64,000 nucleotides of DNA from Cryptomeria japonica (taxonomy: Eukaryota > Streptophyta > Pinopsida > Cupressales > Cupressaceae). Under the pieces are notes generated by a model. The model was not told the DNA's origin, did no database searches, and was given only the letters and a program-made list of their open reading frames with translations. A program made the translations under genes and the position numbers. Where the stretch lies: assembly GCF_030272615.1 (NCBI RefSeq), contig NC_081408.1, forward strand, positions 621,050,476 through 621,114,475. The letters are read 5' to 3'. This document shows, piece after piece, positions 13,501 to 26,560 of the stretch (positions within the stretch are counted from its first letter, which is position 1; the number at the start of each line of letters is the position of its first letter).

Positions 13501-14770
13501 TGAAGGAGTAAGAACATTGTTGGCATACGTTGCTTACAAGAATTTCAAAGTATATCAAATGGATGTCAAATCTGCATTTTTGAATGGTATATTAGAAGAA
13601 GAAGTTTTTATTGAACAACCTGAAGGATTTATTGAAGGAGAGAATAAAAATCAGGTATGTAAACTGAACAAAGCTTTATATGGTTTGAAACAAGCACCTA
13701 GAGCATGGTATGAAAGATTGCGCTCTTATTTAATCAAGATTGGTTTTATAAGGACAAGTGAAAACAACAATATGTACATGAAGAATGATGAAAATGGAAT
13801 ACTGATCTCATCCATATTTGTTGAAGATATTATCTTTTCTGGAAATGACTCTTTGTGCAAGAACTTTGGAAATAAAATGGGCAAAGAATTTGAGATGTCA
13901 TTAATTGGTGAGATAAAGTATTTTATAGGTCTACAGATACTGGAAATGAAAGATGAGATTTTCATTACTCAATCCAAGTACATAAAGGAAATCTTGAAGA
14001 AATTTGGAATGGAGGATTCAAAACCAGTAAGTACTCCTATGACTACCAACTGTAAACTATCAAAGAATGATGAATCTGGATCTGTTGATGAGACACTTTA
14101 CCGATCTATGATTGGAAAGTTGCAATATGTTGTTCACAGGAGGCCATATATAACACATGTAGTAGGTATAGTTGCAAGATTTTCTGCAGATCCCAAGGAA
14201 ACACATATGACAACAATCAAGAGAATTTTTAGATACTTGAAAGGCACAGAGGATTATGGCTTAGTATATCAGAAAGGAAATGACTTTGATTTAAAAGTTT
14301 ATACTGATGCTGATTGGGTAGGCAACATAGATGACAAGAAAAGCACAAGTGGTGGAGCTTTCTTTTTAGAAGAAAGACTAGTGAGTTGGCTTAGCAAGAA
14401 ACAAGGATGTATTTCACAGTCAACAACAGAAGCTGAACACATTGCCGCAACATTGAATTGTACCAATATAGCATGGATCAAACAACTATTGGAAGGCATA
14501 AATGAGAAAGTTACCAAGCCAGTAACTATATTCTGTGATAATACTAGTGCCATTAACATTTCAAAGAATCCTATTATGCACTCTAAGACAAAGCACATCT
14601 CTATCAGATATCATTATCTTAGAGAAGAAGCTCAAGAGAAGAAAGTGGTGTTGGAGTATGTTAGCTCAAAGGAACAAATAGTAGATATTTTCACCAAGCC
14701 ATTGCCAAGGGACACTTTTGAGTATCTCAAAAGTAAGTTAGGGGTCCTACCCCTATCTTCTACTCACTGA
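10586..14770 (+). pseudogene. Copia C2 gag-pol, nonsense-only decay
   Basis: One continuous frame from ATG 10586 to the stop after 14770, about 1390 codons, the usual size of a Copia polyprotein. Domains: gag with UBN2-like N-terminus (10586-11400), CCHC knuckle CFNCDRTGHMTSNC (11438-11480), protease IIDSGCSHHMTGD (11730-11768), GAG-pre-integrase (12090-12240), integrase core (VHTDLCGPM near 12290, SDRGGEF near 12485, TPQQNGIAERRN near 12572), RT (YQMDVKSAF near 13553; FVEDI near 13820, where FVDD is expected) and RNase H (YTDADWVG near 14300, FCDNTSA near 14532). Six in-frame stops interrupt it: 10889, 11936, 11969, 12062, 13208 and 13415. No frameshift was found. Both the RT Asp-to-Glu change and the stops make it non-functional. 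Confidence 0.95.
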
Positions 14771-14989
14771 CTGAGTTTGGTGAAAGCATCAATTCAATGA
14801 CTCTAAAGAATACCTTTTAGGAGTTGATGTCGATTTACACACTTTAGGATGTTTTCTAAAGGTGTGCAGGAAACAAAAATAGGGAAACAGAACTGAAGAC
14901 AAAATGCTCTAATTGAGACTGAGTTGATACCGAACAACAAAGGAATTACTTTACATAGGAAGAAATTATGTATTAGTTTTCTTTTGACA

Positions 14990-15010
14990 TTGTTGTCAAA
15001 GGGGGAGAAG
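14990..15010 (+). other. Upstream purine tract of C2
   Basis: Reads TTGTTGTCAAAGGGGGAGA and continues AG. Two more GGGGGAGA tracts follow at about 15021 and 15041, before the LTR-adjacent tract. The same word occurs at a similar distance from the 3' LTR in body 2 of the array and in E2. Confidence 0.6.
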
Positions 15011-15127
15011 ACTAATGTATGGGGGAGAAGACTAATGACAGGGGGAGAGAATTTCAACAATTTGAGCAATCACAATCACAACAATCTGAATTCGAATCTT
15101 TCAGGTCAAATCAATTGGTTTTGTCAT

Positions 15128-15147
15128 CAATGCCAAAGGGGGAGATC
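15128..15147 (+). other. Polypurine tract of C2
   Basis: AATGCCAAAGGGGGAGATC directly precedes the TGTTGGC start of the 3' LTR. Confidence 0.85.
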
Positions 15148-16640
15148 TGTTGGCATTATAACAGACAATAAGAGATTGTTGGCATTTCAATTAGGATATT
15201 GAGAAGGTTGTTGATAATTATGGATATAACAGATTAAGGATGTTTACTGTCTTCACAATATTATTTTGTCATTGATGTCAAGAAAATGATTTTCTGATTT
15301 AGTATGATGTTGCCATATCTTAAGAAGTATGTTTTGAAGAGAATTAAGATGTCGATAAAAGACACAGAAAGAATGTGATGAATAAGGGGAGGAATAAGCT
15401 ATTCAATGGGCAACTATTACCGAGTTAGACAATGATGAGATCATGTTGTTTATATTGTTTTGATATCCTACATATGCTATTGTTTGTAAGGTTAATACTA
15501 TACTATGTTACCAAGCAAAAAACCTAGTCGGTAAACCCTAAGGAACCTAGTCGGTAAACCCTAAGGTTATCGCTATTAGTTAATGAAGGCAGAATGTCTA
15601 CCAAGTGAAGTTTAGTATTTATCGAGTTGCAACTGAGAAATTAGAGAATGCATTGGATGAATACATGCATTATTAAATGATGGAAGCTGATGAGCTGGTT
15701 ATGATTAAATGATTGATACAATGTGTATGAAGTTTGTTAAGGATCTATGGCAATGGAAGATCGACAGGAAGATCTACAGCTCAGATTAAACCACAATACC
15801 CTAGCACAAGTTCCAAGAAATGTATGCAAGTTTCAAGGCGAGGTAAAACATTTTCTGATTGAAGGATACATTGAATCTAGTCAAGATTGAAGATCTAATG
15901 GCTATGATTGATCATGGGAAATGTGATCAAAGAGATTAAGTAGTTAGCAAATTGTTTATAAATAAGGAACTGTTGATAAAAAATGTATGCGGGCAAGTGT
16001 AAGAATGGGGATGCTACATAGTGATTACCGAGCACAAAAGCTTGAAGACCTGTTTGAATAACAAAGTAAGGAGCCTAGCAGAGGGACAAGATAAGTCCTA
16101 TGACTAGATTGTATTGAGAAAATAAGAATTTGCTTTAGCATTTTAGATGCAAAGTTGTAGACATACTCATTACTGTTATTTATTTGTAAGTGACAAAAAA
16201 TCTCTTAACCGAGTGGACTTAACAATCTTATTTGTAAATCCTCTAGCAAGGTGACATTTTGATTGAGTGTTTGAAACCCTTTAACAAGGTCACCTCTAAC
16301 AAGGTGAAGATCCTAACAGATTTGAGGGAAATCCCTTAACTGGGTCACATCTAGCAATGTGTTTGTAATCTTTAACAGGTTTTTCTTTTAACCGAGCATA
16401 CTCTAGAAGAGTATATTTCTTAGTGGGTCCAAAATCCCATAGTGGTTTTTCCCTATTTGGGTTTCCACATTAAATCTGGTGTCATGAGTGTTGTGTTCTT
16501 AAGCTTGCATGTTTTTCATATTTGGTTACATATATCTGTTAAAGCTACTGAGGTTGAATCTATTGAATATATTGAAGATTAAGTTTGTATGATTTACCCC
16601 CCCCCTCTCATCTTATTAACAATTAGCATCAGAACTAACA
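15148..16640 (+). repeat. 3' LTR of Copia C2
   Basis: 1493 bp, TGTTGGCATT to ACTAACA. Differences from the 5' LTR are scattered single bases and very small indels, many of them transitions. This indicates an old insertion; identity was not computed. Confidence 0.93.
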
Positions 16641-17419
16641 AGATCCACTTTAGCTCATTTGCTTCTGCAATCACACTCTGCAAGTATCAACACACTTCTT
16701 TGGCCTAGCAATAATCAAGTATCTATTCACTTGGATACACACATAACATTTGCCAACAACTTCAAAATGAAAAACATCAATGACCTTATAGGAAACAGAT
16801 AGGTCGATAGCATAAACCCTAAACCCTAAACATTTAGGTTTAACAATTCAGTCAGTTCAATCGTGACAGTTAATCATACTGCATTGAATACAACAGTCTT
16901 GAATAGATCTTAAGACGTTCTCCAATGTTCATTCTTTTTTGCTTTAGGAAGTTGATAACCCATCACACACTCTCCACCATTTACAGAGACTTCACACATT
17001 CCTAAGGTAGATAGGATCTATCTTCTTCATGCAAGATCCTCAAGGAAATCATTCAGCGCACAAGGCTGACGTGGCAACATGATCTAGTCTTCATTACAAT
17101 GCTAACTGCACAAGATGTTATTGGTTGAATCACACAGGAAATGCAACAACTGGAAACCCTGAAGCTGAGACTACCAACCGATAGTCATGCCAAATGAAAC
17201 CTTGATACAAAACTTCCATATACCGGTTCTCATTCCAACATACCGGTTCACCTTGAACAAACATACCGCTTCACTTTTTCACATATATCGGTTTACATCA
17301 TCATACCGATTCTCTTGCCTGTTAGCTTACTATAATATAATGGTTCATACTTTAGCATATTGACATCAATGACAACATACCATATCATCATGTCATCATG
17401 CTCTGCACATATGCCAACA
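16641..17419 (-). repeat. Central LTR of the Copia array, right piece
   Basis: It begins with the second AGATC target-site copy and continues to GCCAACA at 17419, matching 22550-23310. It has an extra 18-bp stretch near 16730 (GGATACACACATAACATT region) that the right LTR lacks. The end at 17419 is the start of the LTR as read on the minus strand. Confidence 0.9.
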
Positions 17420-17441
17420 ATCTTCCCCTTTGGCATTGATG
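17420..17441 (-). other. Polypurine tract of body 2
   Basis: The minus strand reads ATCAATGCCAAAGGGGAAGA just before TGTTGGCATA of the central LTR, which acts as the 3' LTR of body 2. Confidence 0.85.
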
Positions 17442-17515
17442 GCAATATACAAAGATATCTATCTACTTCACATCTTCTTCTCCCCAATACTCCAAATATC
17501 TTCTCTACTTCACAT

Positions 17516-17536
17516 CTTCTCCCCCTTTGACAACAA
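17516..17536 (-). other. Upstream purine tract of body 2
   Basis: The minus strand reads TTGTTGTCAAAGGGGGAGA, the same word as at 14990 in C2, about 100 bp before the 3' LTR. Additional GGGGAGAAGAAGATGTG copies lie between it and the LTR. Confidence 0.6.
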
Positions 17537-17664
17537 TGCCAAAGTGGAGGCACATACATCTATGTTCCAGTATGTTGCTTCCCCTAAGGAGGAGCATTCA
17601 TCAACACACCAATCCTGAAAATGATTTATCAATGCAGAACTTGACTGATGTGGAGCATACACCT

Positions 17665-20600
17665 TTAGTTCACCTCTTGAAGGGGCAACATTCCTAATTC
17701 ACCTCTCAAATAGGTAAAGGAAGCCTTTGGTTGAGGCTTGGTGAACATGTCTGCTAACTGCTCCTTGCTAGAAACATGTTCCAATACAACCTCTTTGTTC
17801 TGAACCTTTTCCCTCAAGAAATGATACTTGAGTTCAAAGTGCTTGGTTCTAACATGCAACACTGAATTATTAGAAATATTAATTGCATTTGTGTGTCACA
17901 AAATATACTCACCAGTTCAGATATAGGAACCTTGAAACCACTTGATACATGCTTCATCCAAATTGTCTGGGTGTAGTTCATAAATGTTGCAACATATTCC
18001 GCTTCTGCTATAGATTGGGAGATACAACTCTTCTTCTTACTCATCCATGACACTAGTCTACCACCAAGAAAGAATGCACCACCAATTGTGCTCTTCCAGT
18101 CATCCACATTACCAGCCCAATCAGCATATGTAAACACTCTGAGGTTGAAATCATTACTATATGGATACCACAATCTATAGTCAATAGTTCCCTTCAGATA
18201 TCTAAGAATCCACTTAACTACTACCAAGTGGGATTCTCTTGGACTATTCTGGGACCGTGTAGTAATTCCTACTGCATGTGCAATGCCTGGTTTGCTATGT
18301 ACTACATAGTGCAACTTACCAATCATTGGTCAGTATTCCTTCTCATTCACCAACGCTGAGCCATCATCTTTTGATAATTTACAACCGATCACCATCGGTG
18401 TACCAACTAGTTTGTTGTCTTCTATGCCAAAGGTCTTCAACACCTCTTTGACATACTTGGACTGAGTGATAAAGATTCCATCTTTCATTTGTTGAATCTG
18501 TAGTCCAATGAAGAGCTTAATATCCCCTATAAGTGACATCTCAAATTCCTTCTTCATCTCATTTGCAAAAGCATGACTCATCTTGTCATCTCCACCAAAA
18601 ATTATGTAATCAACAAATACTTCACAGATTAGAATTTGATCTCCTTCTAACTTCAAATAGATATTGCTATCTTCACTTGTTCTTTCAAATCCAATCTTCA
18701 CAAGATGGGAGTGCAAGAATTCATACCATGCTCTAGGTGCCTGCTTCAATCCATACAAGGCTTTATGTAGTCTACACACCATGTCATTGTCTTCTGATAG
18801 GTTAAACCCATTTGGTTTCTCTATATACACCTCCTCTTCAAGTATTCCATTTAGGAATGTAGATTTTACATCCATTTGATATACTTTGAATCCCTTGAAA
18901 GCTTCATATGCAAGAAGCATACAAACTCCTTCCAATCCAGCTACTAGAGTAAAGGTTTCTCCATAGTCTTCTCCTTCTTCTTGGGCATATCCTTTACACA
19001 CTAGTCTGGCTTTGTTTCTTACCACTGTGCCATCTTCATTCAACTTATTTCTGAAAACCCATTTGGTGCCTATGAGATTTTAATGCTCAGGTCTGGGTAC
19101 CAAAGACCATGTACCATTCTTTTCTATCTGGTCAAGTTCCTCTTCCATTGCCTTGATCCAGTCTTCATCTTTATGTGCCTCTTTAAATGTTTTAGGCTCA
19201 AATTCAAAGATCATGCAAGAATTTTCTCTGACCTTTCTTCTTGTAAGAATTTTTGTATCCTTGTCTCCTATGATCTGCTATGGATCATGATTCAACTTTA
19301 CATACCTAGGAATGATCTTACTTGTTTCCTCTTGCTTTTCTTCTTCACCCTCATCTTCATCAACATCAACATCTACTGGTGTAGAAGCATTGTTACTGGT
19401 ACTAGGCTATTTTGCAACCGGTTCCTAGAAGGTTACTATCGGTTCATCTCCTACTTGCTTGTTGTCGGTTCCCTCAGGTTTCTCAGAACTTTCATCAACT
19501 CTAACATTAATACTTTCAACAATTCTCCAATTCCTATTGTTGAAACATTTGAGAGCTTTTCTCTTTGTGAAATACCCTAGGAATATTCCCTCATCACATT
19601 TTGCATCAAACTTGCTCTGATGTTCACTCCTCTTGATATAAAATTTGCTACCAAACACTCTAAAGTAGCTTACCATAGGTGTCTTACCGGTCCAATACTC
19701 ATAAAGAGTTTTATCCTTACCTTTCTTTATGAGTACCCGGTTCATTGTGTAGACTGCAATGTTCATTGCTTCTCTCCAAAAAGTGTGAGCAACCTTCCCT
19801 TGGATCAACATAGTTTTGGCTGCTTCAACTACAGTCCTCTCTACTAGGCCATTCTACTGTGGAGTTCGGGGGGCAGACAGTTGCCTCTTGATGCCATTTT
19901 CTTCACAGTACTTGTTGAATTCATTGGAAGTGAATTCTTTTCCTTGATTAGTTCTAAGACATTTGATTCATTTACCACTTTCTTTTTCTACCGGTGCTCT
20001 GAAGGCTTTGAATTTTCCAAAAGCTTCAAACTTGCCTTTCAAGAATGTAACCCACATCATTCTTGAGAAGTCATAAATGAGAATCATAAAGTACCTATCT
20101 CCCTGCACACTCCTAGTTTTCATAGGACCACACAAATCAGTATGCACAAGATCAAGTAAATTGTTTGTAATGAAAGATTTACCTTTGAAGGTTGAGGAAG
20201 ACATTTTCCCTAGTTGACACTCTCTTCATAGAGGATTCTTCGGTTTGCTCAACACAAGCAATCCTTTAATTGCCTTGATCTTACTGGCCTTCACAATATT
20301 ATCAAATTTTACATGGCAGAGTCTCCTATGCCATATCCAACTATCATGAAACTTAGCCATTAGACATGTACTGATATTTGCATTTAGCTAAAATAAGTTA
20401 CCTCTGGTCTACATACCAGTGGCCATTAGTTCACCACTCTTTCCTTTTATTTTACACACTCCATCTCTGAATTCTAGAGTGAGTCCGTTATCATTCAGCT
20501 GGGCAACACTCAAAAGGTTGTGTCTGAGACCTTCTACCCAATACACATTATCAACACTTCTTTTTCCATTCAAAGAGATGGACTCTCTGCCTTTTACCAT

Positions 20601-21746
20601 ACATGGTGCATCATTACCAAATCAGACCACACCACCATCATACTCTTCTAGAGACAAAAACTTACTCCAGCCACCAGTCATGTGGTGAGAACATCCACTG
20701 TCAATAATCCACTCATTGGAATTATCAAAGCGGGAGACAAGAGCCTTCTTGTCTGACACATCTTCCTTAACTAATACAAATGCAATGTCTTCACTTTCTT
20801 CATCTTCTGATTCCTCATCAGTGACAGCTTCATCAACTGCTACAAAATAGTTTCTCTTGTTTCCTCCTTTGAACTTCTTGAACTTCTTTGTTTTGTCCTT
20901 ATTATCACCATTAGGACAATTTACAACAATGTGTCCTATCCTATTGCAAGAGAAGAATTTCAAAGGAAGCTTACCTCTATATTTACCAGTTCCCTTAGGA
21001 AGTCTCTTGGCAAGAAGAGCTTCAAATTCCATCAGGATCTCCTCATCATCCATTTATCTGCTTTGTCTTGGTTCACAACTAGTACTTGCTTCTTTTCCCT
21101 TTCTAGATGGTGCAACAGATGCTCTAAAGGCCGATTCAGTCTTCAGAATACTACCATCATAATTATTAAGCTCATATGTGGTCAACTTTGCAATGATGGA
21201 GTCTAGGGATACCTTTGTCTTGTCTATGGACCTCAACTCCTAAATAGCAGCAACCCTTATCACATATACTGGTAACAAGGATCTCAAGACTTTGCTAACA
21301 ATAGTGGAATCATCAATTTTACCTCTTGCACTCTTGATGTCTCAAACAATAGTTTTGATTCTTATTCCATATTGTTGAATGGTCTCTCCTTCAACCATCT
21401 GCATGTCTTCAAACTTTCCCCTAAGGCTCTCTTCCTTAGCTTGTTTCACATGCTTATCACCTCAATAGATATTCTCTAGAGCATCCCATACTTTGTTGGG
21501 ATTGTCTTTATCCTAAACGTCAATAAACTCAATGTCAGATAAACTACTGATTAGGTCTTCCATGACTTGCCCATTCTCTTGAATCTCTCTTCTTGGATCA
21601 TTGGTGAGAGTACCGGTAGGAATAACATAAGCATTCTCAACATAGGTCCAGTGTTGAGCTCCCATGCTTCTAATGTAGATCTTCATTCTATCCTTCCATA
21701 TCTAAAAGATATCTTTGTTGAACTTTGGACCTTCCCTCTTCATCAT
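17665..21746 (-). pseudogene. Copia array body 2 gag-pol remnant
   Basis: Read right to left from an ATG near 21746. Gag; zinc knuckle near 20950 with the first Cys replaced (FFSCNRIGHIVVNC); protease IIDSGCSHHMTGG near 20705; integrase start VHTDLCGPM near 20150; RT YQMDVKSTF near 18880 and FVDYIIFGG near 18610, where the second catalytic Asp reads Tyr; RNase H FTYADWAG near 18130. Nearly all blocks share one frame. One frameshift near 17900 separates FCDT from the C-terminal HVRTKHFELKYHFLRE stretch. Several nonsense codons are present. It is almost the same sequence as body 1 and includes the RNase H end that body 1 lacks in this window. It cannot be functional. Confidence 0.92.
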
Positions 21747-21804
21747 TAGAATAGGATCTTTTCCTCAAGCAATTAAGCTTACAACACAGAAAAACCTAGA
21801 CGAC

Positions 21805-21816
21805 GCTCTGATACCA
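21805..21816 (-). other. Primer-binding site of body 2
   Basis: The minus strand reads TGGTATCAGAGC, exact Met-tRNA primer site, two bases from the LTR. Confidence 0.88.
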
Positions 21817-21818
21817 AT

Positions 21819-23310
21819 TGATGAATAATGATGACCTGTTAGTACCAAACCGGTACTGAGAGAGGGGGGTGAATCAGTACAGACAAAAAAAACTTTCCCT
21901 GAACTGGTTTGACTGCAAAGACTGCACTCGACTGGTAAACAATAACACCGGTCTAAAATAGAGCACTACCAATAAAACATAGTGAGAATGTGAATGACAT
22001 AAACCTGCAACTCTTAGCTCACTACACAGTCTAATATCTCATTTCTACTTCACCCTTAAGTTCAGGCAAGCAATACATTAGAAATACTTAAAATCATTGA
22101 ACCAACTTGCATTAACACTTTGACATAAAACACTAAATCATCATATGAAAGACATCACACATGACACACTAATTTTTCACGTGGAAACCCAACTGGGAAA
22201 AACCACGATGGGGATGAATACCCACAATCTATTTTCTGAACTCTTCTGAAGTTCGCACTATTAGGAGCCTAGTCCGGTTAAAGACTTTTACAATAGGATC
22301 TGCTAGGAACCGATCCTGCTAGGGATCACTCGGTTAGGGGATGGCTAAATACCCAGTTAAAGGTTAAAACCTTGTCAGAGGTTACCTCGCAAGAGGATTT
22401 TAAGAACTCATTGAATTGAGTCACCTTGTTAAAGGATTTACACAAAAGCCTGTTAAAGCTACCCAGTTAAGGGATTTTCCAATTGCTGAAATGGTTAGAA
22501 GTCAATAGGTAATACACTGATATGATAACAACACACAATGCCAAGGCAGATCCACTTTAGCTCATTTGCTTCTGCAATCACACTCTGTAGGTATCAACAC
22601 ACTTCTCCAATCTGGCAAGAATCAAGTATCTCTTCACTTGCCAACAACTTCAAAATGAAAAACATCAATGACCTTATAGGAAATAGATAGGTCAGTAGCA
22701 TAAACCCAAAACCCTAAACATTTAGGTTTAACAATTTAGTTAGTTCAATCCTAACTATTAATCACACTGCATTGAATACAACAGTCTTGAATAGATCTCA
22801 AGACGTTCTCTAACATTCATTCTTTTCTACTTTAGGAAGTTGATAACCCATCATGCACTCTCCACCATTAACAGAGACTTTGCACATTCCCAAGGTAGAT
22901 AGGATCTATCTTCTTCATGCAAGATCCTCAAGAAAATCCTTCATGTGCACAAGGCTTACGTGGCAACACGATCTAGTTCTCATTACAATGCTAACTCATC
23001 ACAAGATGTCATTGGTTAAATCACACAGGAAATGCATCAACCAGAAACCCTGAAGCTGAGACTACCAACCGGTAGTCATGCCAAATGAAACCTTGATACA
23101 AAACTTCCATATATCGGTTCTCATTCCAACATACTAGTTCACCTTGAACAAACATACTGCTTCACTTTTTCACATGTATAAGTTTACATCATCATACCGG
23201 TTCTCTTGCCAGTTAGCTTACTACAATATATTGGTTCATACTTTAGCATATTGACATCAATGACAATATACAATATCATCATGTCATCATGCTCTGCATA
23301 TATGCCAACA
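21819..23310 (-). repeat. 5' LTR of the Copia array (right end)
   Basis: 1492 bp, TGATGAATAA to GCCAACA on the plus strand. It is the intact counterpart of the split central LTR. Immediately beyond 23310 the coding sequence of element N1 begins in mid-ORF, so this is an insertion boundary; CTGAT (23311-23315) would be the right target-site copy. Confidence 0.9.
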
Positions 23311-26300
23311 CTGATGAACTAATGAGATTATCAGCTATATCATTTATTTCTTTCTGCACTTTACTGATTTTCTTGTCTATATCCACTGTCAAAATATCAA
23401 TCTTGCATGTGTCTTTGTACAACTCTTTGAATTCCATTATTGTTTTGCTAAGTGCCGATAGAAGGGTATCAATGTGTCCCATGCACTTCTTTATTGTCTC
23501 ATCAAACAATTTCTCCTTTTCCTTGTTCATTTTCTTACTAAATGTCTCCTCATTAATCTGATCAACTGTCAATAAGTTGCCGGTGATATACTTAGACAAT
23601 GTGTCTAATTGACTCAAATAATTTTTATTGTCCACATTGCACCTGGGTGTAATCAATTTCAATAAAGGAATTGTTGACACAATTCCTTGTATATAAGTGC
23701 ATTACAATCTATGATTTTCTTGATGGAATCCAATAATACCTCTGTTACATTAGTTGGTCTGAATTTTGTCATGGAAGAACTAGATGATTGTCCAGCTACC
23801 TTAACAATCTGCATTCTGCCGGTGTGAGTAACCTCTTTGCTTGTGGTGACCTCTGATAGGTCATTTTGTGTGTGCAGATCAACTAGCAAAGGCTTGGGTT
23901 TCTCAACAGTTGCTGATGGCACTGTCTCAGTCTCAACATTTTTCTCTTTTGGTTTCTCAGTGCTTTCTACTATCGGTTTGTTTGATGAAGTTTCACTATG
24001 CACTGTCAGTTTCTCAGTATGTACCTCTAAACTGTCCACTGCCGGTATCTCTAACTCTATGGGTTTTTCAGTGTGTGCACCAGTTACCATTCCATTACCA
24101 AGGGGATCAACTGATTGTTCAGTATGTGTTTCAACCCCAATCTCAATATTTCCAACTATATGCTCAACATGTGTTTCCATTTCAATATTCTCAGTCGGTG
24201 GCTCAGTTGCCACATCTTTCTTCTCACTAGTGGTTTCGTTATCAACCATAATGTTTACCTCTTGTGTATCAATGTTCATTGTATATAACACTTCAGAATC
24301 AGGATTAGTGTCCTCATGTGTCAACTCAACATTATTAGTAGCCGGTGGTGTATCGATAGTTTGTGCCGATGGAGTATCAGAAGAAGGTGGGGGCAAGTTG
24401 TCTATCACTTTTATGCTTGGAGGTCCACCTACCTTGCCTTTACCTTTGTCCTTATCCTTTTGGTAAACTCTAAAAGCTTTGGGTTGTTTAAGTTCTTCTT
24501 TCTTTTCTTTCTCTAGAAAGAAGATATCCCATTTATCTGTTGTCTCTTTAGAGATTTCATTAACTCTGCCAGCCATTAAAGCTACATGTTGGTGACCAGT
24601 GGAAAATACAGTCCTGTTTGCCTCACTTATCAGTTTATCAATTTTTTTTGCTGATTTCACTAGGTGAACAACAAGTAGTTTTTCTATCTTTATCTTCTTA
24701 TCCAGTTCCACAATGGCTAATCTCTTTGCATCTAATCTTCTATTCAAGTCACTTGGTAGATCATCTACAACTTTTATAAAAAAATTATTATATATGTCTA
24801 AGTGTAGAATGACATTATTTTCTATGCTTTCCTTTTCTTCATTGGTAAAAGTATTATACAATTTGCTGACATTACACAAGTTTCCATCATCCGTTATTTC
24901 ATTCAAAAGATTTTATAAAGGAGGAATAACTTGTTTTCTTTCTTCTTCCTTGGTGTCATTTTATATGTCGGGGGCCTTACTGCCTATTGTTTCCTTCTTG
25001 TTCTCTTTGGTGTAGGAGAGGGTACTGGTGAAAGTTTTCTTTTCCTTTCTACTCTCTTAAACTCAGCTGGGATTTCACTATTAGATGAAGTTCCAAATGG
25101 TGAAAGTTGAGCTTCTAGTTGTATCCCTTCCAGGTCACTTTCCTTAGTACCAGTGATATTCAATATGTTTTCCTTAATCTCTTTGGCCTATTTTGTTGCT
25201 TTTTTGATAGATTGTTCTCTTTTCTTCCTTCCTTTAAGGGTCTGTACATTTCTCTCAATGGTTTTTGCATTTCCAAATATTTCCTCTTTAGGTTCTCTAG
25301 GGGATTCAAGTAGGGCTTTAGCATATATCTCAATTATGTTTTCATCTGTCTCATAACCCATTTATGTCACCCAAATAGTTCTAGGAACCACTGCTTCCAT
25401 CCAGATTTCATCTTTCTTTATAACAAAACATATCTCTTTCTGATATTTGTCAACTATGCTCTGAGATAGTCTTTCCCTCATTTTAATTCTATCCTTAAAT
25501 GCCTAGAAGTGTTCAATTATGTTATTTTCCTTGTCATCTCCCATGTTGGTAAAGATATCCAAAAGTTGTCTGCCTACCGGTATGTCAAAACCAAATTCTT
25601 TTCTACCTATACCTGGAACTTCCTTAGTAATGTAGAGCATTAGGCATAGAAGTAAGTTGAAAAATTTGAAAGTACCTTTCTTGTCACCTTTAATTCTCTT
25701 TAGGTTGTCAATTAGTTCATCCTTGAAGCATTCACATATGTCAATCTTAGTGTTACTATTCACCATGTCATAAGCACTCTTGATACATAAACTAGATACA
25801 AAGTTTAATCTGTTAGCATGTGTAGTTTTGTATCTTAGTGTCATGCTAATGAATATGGCATTTATATCTTTGATATCATTGACTCTCAAGGATCTGCTAT
25901 CATGGGTTGCATCGGTTAGAGTCATCACAGTGTTTTTTGGAACCTTTTTAGTTTTATCAGGCCTGCTACCGGTGGAAGGTAAGCCATTGACTGCCCTAAC
26001 ATCTTCTCTTGTAATCTTATGGATGGATTCAAGCCAAAAGAATTTCCCATGAACTCTGCTAAGCACAATTCTTACAACTTCCTTAGGAAAATCAGGAATG
26101 CTAAGTATCTCCACAAAACCTAGAGTTTCAATTATCTTGTGTTTCGGTTTCACATTACCATTTTCATCACAAATTACTGTCCTATACATGTTCATAATTT
26201 CCTCATCACCAAGTTCCTCAATATGACAATGTATGTATATCCTAGGGTCTTCTGCATATGCAACTCCTTTGGGTATTTTAGAGAATGCTCCTAGGGTATC

Positions 26301-26408
26301 ATCCCGCTTCGCTATTTCGGGTATGATCTTAAATACGGGTCTAGGGTGTTTAACCACTTCAACAACAATAGGGTTTGCAATGAATTTAGGTGCAGAGGAG
26401 GAACCCAT
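23311..26408 (-). pseudogene. N1 second ORF, unknown function, about 1000 codons
   Basis: Starts at ATG 26408 (MGSSSAPKFIANP). N-terminal 300 residues (to 25503) form an open, ordered-looking domain with IVLSRVHGKFFWLESIHKI near residue 112 and FKFFNLLLCLMLYI near residue 250. After in-frame stops comes a basic stretch (KRVERKRKLSP, about 25060). Then follows an acidic, Thr/Pro/Glu-rich low-complexity region with loose HTEKP repeats (about 23850-24450), and a lysine/glutamate coiled coil up to 23311. Frame changes occur near 24950 and 23670, and stops near 25503, 25362, 25187 and 24965. I do not recognise it; it resembles the uncharacterised plant transposon-associated proteins in general character only. 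The part at 41366-41929 in E2 is a diverged copy, which shows it is a real conserved ORF. Truncated at 23311 by the Copia array. Confidence 0.65.
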
Positions 26409-26550
26409 TTGATAAATAACTTAATCTACCTTTAGGTTTGAATGCTTGATAGATCTTGCTTCACTTCTCGCTGTGGATGCCTTCGCTTGGGTTTTTCACG
26501 CTCTTAGGAAATTTGAATGCTTGGTGAGTGAATAAGAGTGAAAAACACTT

Positions 26551-26560
26551 TCTTTATAAT
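26551..26560 (-). promoter_or_regulatory. Possible TATA box ahead of the N1 second ORF
   Basis: The minus strand reads ATTATAAAGA about 145 bp before ATG 26408, in a non-coding stretch that resembles a 5' leader. A guess from sequence alone. Confidence 0.22.

Larger units (their letters stand above)
9030..16640 (+). mobile_element. Full-length Copia element C2
   Basis: 7.6-kb element with LTRs 9030-10521 and 15148-16640, a Met-tRNA primer site, gag-pol, and a polypurine tract. It is flanked by the 5-bp duplication AGATC (9025-9029 and 16641-16645). It is inserted in the central LTR of the minus-strand array: removing it and one AGATC restores a continuous LTR like that at 21819-23310. Its protein is of the same lineage as the array bodies but clearly diverged, so it is a separate subfamily. 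Confidence 0.95.
4438..23310 (-). mobile_element. Tandem Copia array: body 1 - LTR - body 2 - LTR
   Basis: Two closely related Ty1/Copia internal regions in the same orientation share a central LTR. Body 1 (4438-8293) reads leftward from a primer-binding site that abuts the central LTR. Body 2 (17420-21818) ends at the other side of that LTR and has its own 5' LTR at 21819-23310. A single integration gives LTR-body-LTR, so the shared LTR points to unequal recombination between LTRs or sister copies. The central LTR is split by the plus-strand Copia at 9030-16640 and body 1 is cut by Gypsy G1. The far end lies beyond the left edge. Confidence 0.85.

Noticed and set aside
23837-24466. Long plus-strand open stretch rich in Ser, Val and Cys
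   Set aside because: It is the antisense of the acidic, Thr/Glu-rich region of the N1 second ORF; its composition follows from that.
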